64,000 nt of DNA. Origin: Anaspis maculata (Eukaryota > Arthropoda > Insecta > Coleoptera > Scraptiidae). The stretch spans positions 8,835,420 through 8,899,419 of the forward strand of contig OX421965.1 of assembly GCA_949128115.1 (NCBI GenBank). The letters run 5' to 3'. Each line of letters begins with the position of its first letter. The stretch's first letter is position 1. Position numbers and translations under genes: made by a program. Positions 62,699 to 64,000 of this stretch are shown one piece after another. The notes below the pieces were generated by a model, which had not been told where the DNA came from, did no database searches, and saw only the letters and a program-made list of their open reading frames with translations.

Positions 62699-62847
62699 AG
62701 TGCTATTCTGTAAAAAAAGATACATCGATGTAAGCGCTACATCACTGTTAAATGACAAAAGTAATAGTGTTTTGCATTGTCACATGTGTCATCTTACAGC
62801 GATACAGCGCTTACATCGATGTATCTTTTCTACAGAATAGCACCATG
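62699..62847. mobile_element. Palindromic MITE, 149 bp
   Basis: agtgctattctgtaaaaaaa..gatacatcgatgtaagcgct (left) pairs with its inverse (right) around a short centre. It sits within an inverted repeat unit copy (gccgactaat / aaaatggaaaag). Confidence 0.7.
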
Positions 62848-63198
62848 AAAATGGAAAAGAACAGGCTACTGTTGATTAGTCGCCGCTCCCAGCTCCCGCC
62901 CCCAAACAAACAAAAATATTGATTGAAAGAATTTTCATTCAAATCTATTTCATTGGCCCAGTACCCCATTCTGATAACGAAATATCTATATAGTGTTTCT
63001 CCTTCAACCAAATTTCTTTACATTCACAATATGCCTCTTCATTATAAAAATGCGCTACTGAGATCCACGCACGTGAAGGCATACTCAAACTCACTCGTAT
63101 AAATTATTGTTACTTTTTGAATTCTACGTTCAATTTAGAAAAAACTTGCAACTCTTGCAAAATTTTGATTAGATAACAGGCTTCTTTTTCGAAATATA

Positions 63199-64000
63199 CA
63201 GGGTATCGGGTGTTTAATCTTGGAAACTGAGACAGCACACAGAGCATCGAAAAAGAAGGGGACTTTCATCATAAACTTTTTCCTCCTTCAAAGTTGAAAT
63301 CTGAAAACAGTTTTTTTTTGCATAACTTTTGCACCGTTCAACCGATTTTGATCAAATTTGGATCAAAGTTTACTAAAACAGTTTCTATTGAACAATAATA
63401 ACGCATTTTCTCAAACGTTTGGTACCCTTCCCTATTTTGACTTGTTCCTATTTTTGACTCCATTGACTATTTTTAAGAATTGTTCCAATTTTTAGTTCTC
63501 CGTTCAGTTTAGAAAAATAAGTTTCTCCTGCAAAATTTTGATTAGACGCTTAGTTTTCGAGATATTTGGGTTTGAAACTTTGGGAAATCGAGATTTTTTC
63601 ATCTCCTTGATTAAAATCTGGTGAGTGGATTGAAAGTTACGACAAAAAAAGATCTTTAAGGACGACATTTCCAGCATAAAAAATACCTGAAACAGACTGC
63701 GGATTAGCTGCAGAGTGAAAGAGAAACAAATAGATTCTTGCGGCGTGAATTTCTGCCAAATCTGTGCAGCTAAAAATGTAACAAAATAACGAGTCATCCA
63801 AATCAGGGCTGGCAAGAGAATGAGAGTATTTTCTTGAAAAATATATAAAAATTTTGCAAAAAATTCGAGTTTTTCGAATTTTGAAATTTTGAAATACTTA
63901 TTCGTTTTCATACTTGATTTTAGATTACCCTTCTTTTTTCGATTCTCCTACTCCACTGGTTTTCATGAAACTCACGTTCAAAGAAAAAAAACAGCAGGAA
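63199..64000. mobile_element. Truncated TA-flanked foldback MITE at the window edge
   Basis: After TA (63197-63198) it starts cagggtatcgggtgtttaat and has internal blocks (ataacttttgcaccgttc, ttttgattagacgcttagtt, gagatatttgggtttgaaac) homologous to 40675-42757. The right arm is not seen by 64000. Confidence 0.55.

Overview
This window is nuclear DNA from an arthropod, most likely an insect. It has spliced genes with GT..AG introns, a HECT ubiquitin ligase of animal type, P-superfamily, mariner/IS630-like and BEL/Pao elements, and very dense short palindromic elements. The species cannot be named from the sequence. Little of the 64 kb is host coding sequence; most is layered mobile DNA.

Host genes. 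(1) A plus-strand coiled-coil gene contributes two phase-0 exons, 3977-4168 and 20740-21024 (stop), separated by a 16.6 kb intron full of transposons. (2) A small minus-strand terminal exon at 30507-30663 belongs to an unrecognised gene. (3) A single-exon secreted leucine-rich-repeat protein (32272-33207, plus) has a TATA box upstream and a foldback element 12 bp after its stop codon. (4) A minus-strand gene from 55564 down to 35984 has ten phase-consistent exons and encodes an AREL1-type HECT E3 ligase: SAM-like extension, membrane anchor, filamin-type Ig domain, HECT domain. Its 5' end was not found.

Mobile DNA from left to right. 778-3781 is a P-superfamily element with an 8-bp target duplication, holding a transposase C-terminal remnant and a 26-unit foldback. 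4690-7060 is a foldback built from ~160-bp units. 8308-8891 is a MITE. 10541-12657 is a palindrome split by a second 8-bp-TSD element (11312-12451) that carries a THAP-domain exon. 12829-18217 is a foldback whose left arm was hit by a BEL/Pao retrotransposon (12858-16518) with matching 549-bp LTRs, a tRNA-Tyr-type primer site and only gag-protease. 19047-19944 is a tandem hAT-like MITE dimer. 21334-29650 is a mariner-like element with ~615-bp terminal repeats; its transposase is interrupted exactly, with a 5-bp duplication, by a 5971-bp chimera of BEL pieces, a satellite array and an inverted copy of the mariner itself. 31005-31512 is a solo LTR. From 33 kb on, the introns of the ligase and the right flank hold foldbacks, LINE fragments, a THAP remnant and a (GGAC)n-associated repeat mosaic (57.6-63.1 kb).

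The most distinctive observations are the gag-protease-only BEL lineage (two copies share the same internal deletion junction), the chimeric insertion inside the mariner transposase, and the repeated use of two terminal designs: TA + CAGG..TGTCC-like ends on many palindromic elements, and CA..TG ends with 8-bp duplications on the P/THAP-type elements.
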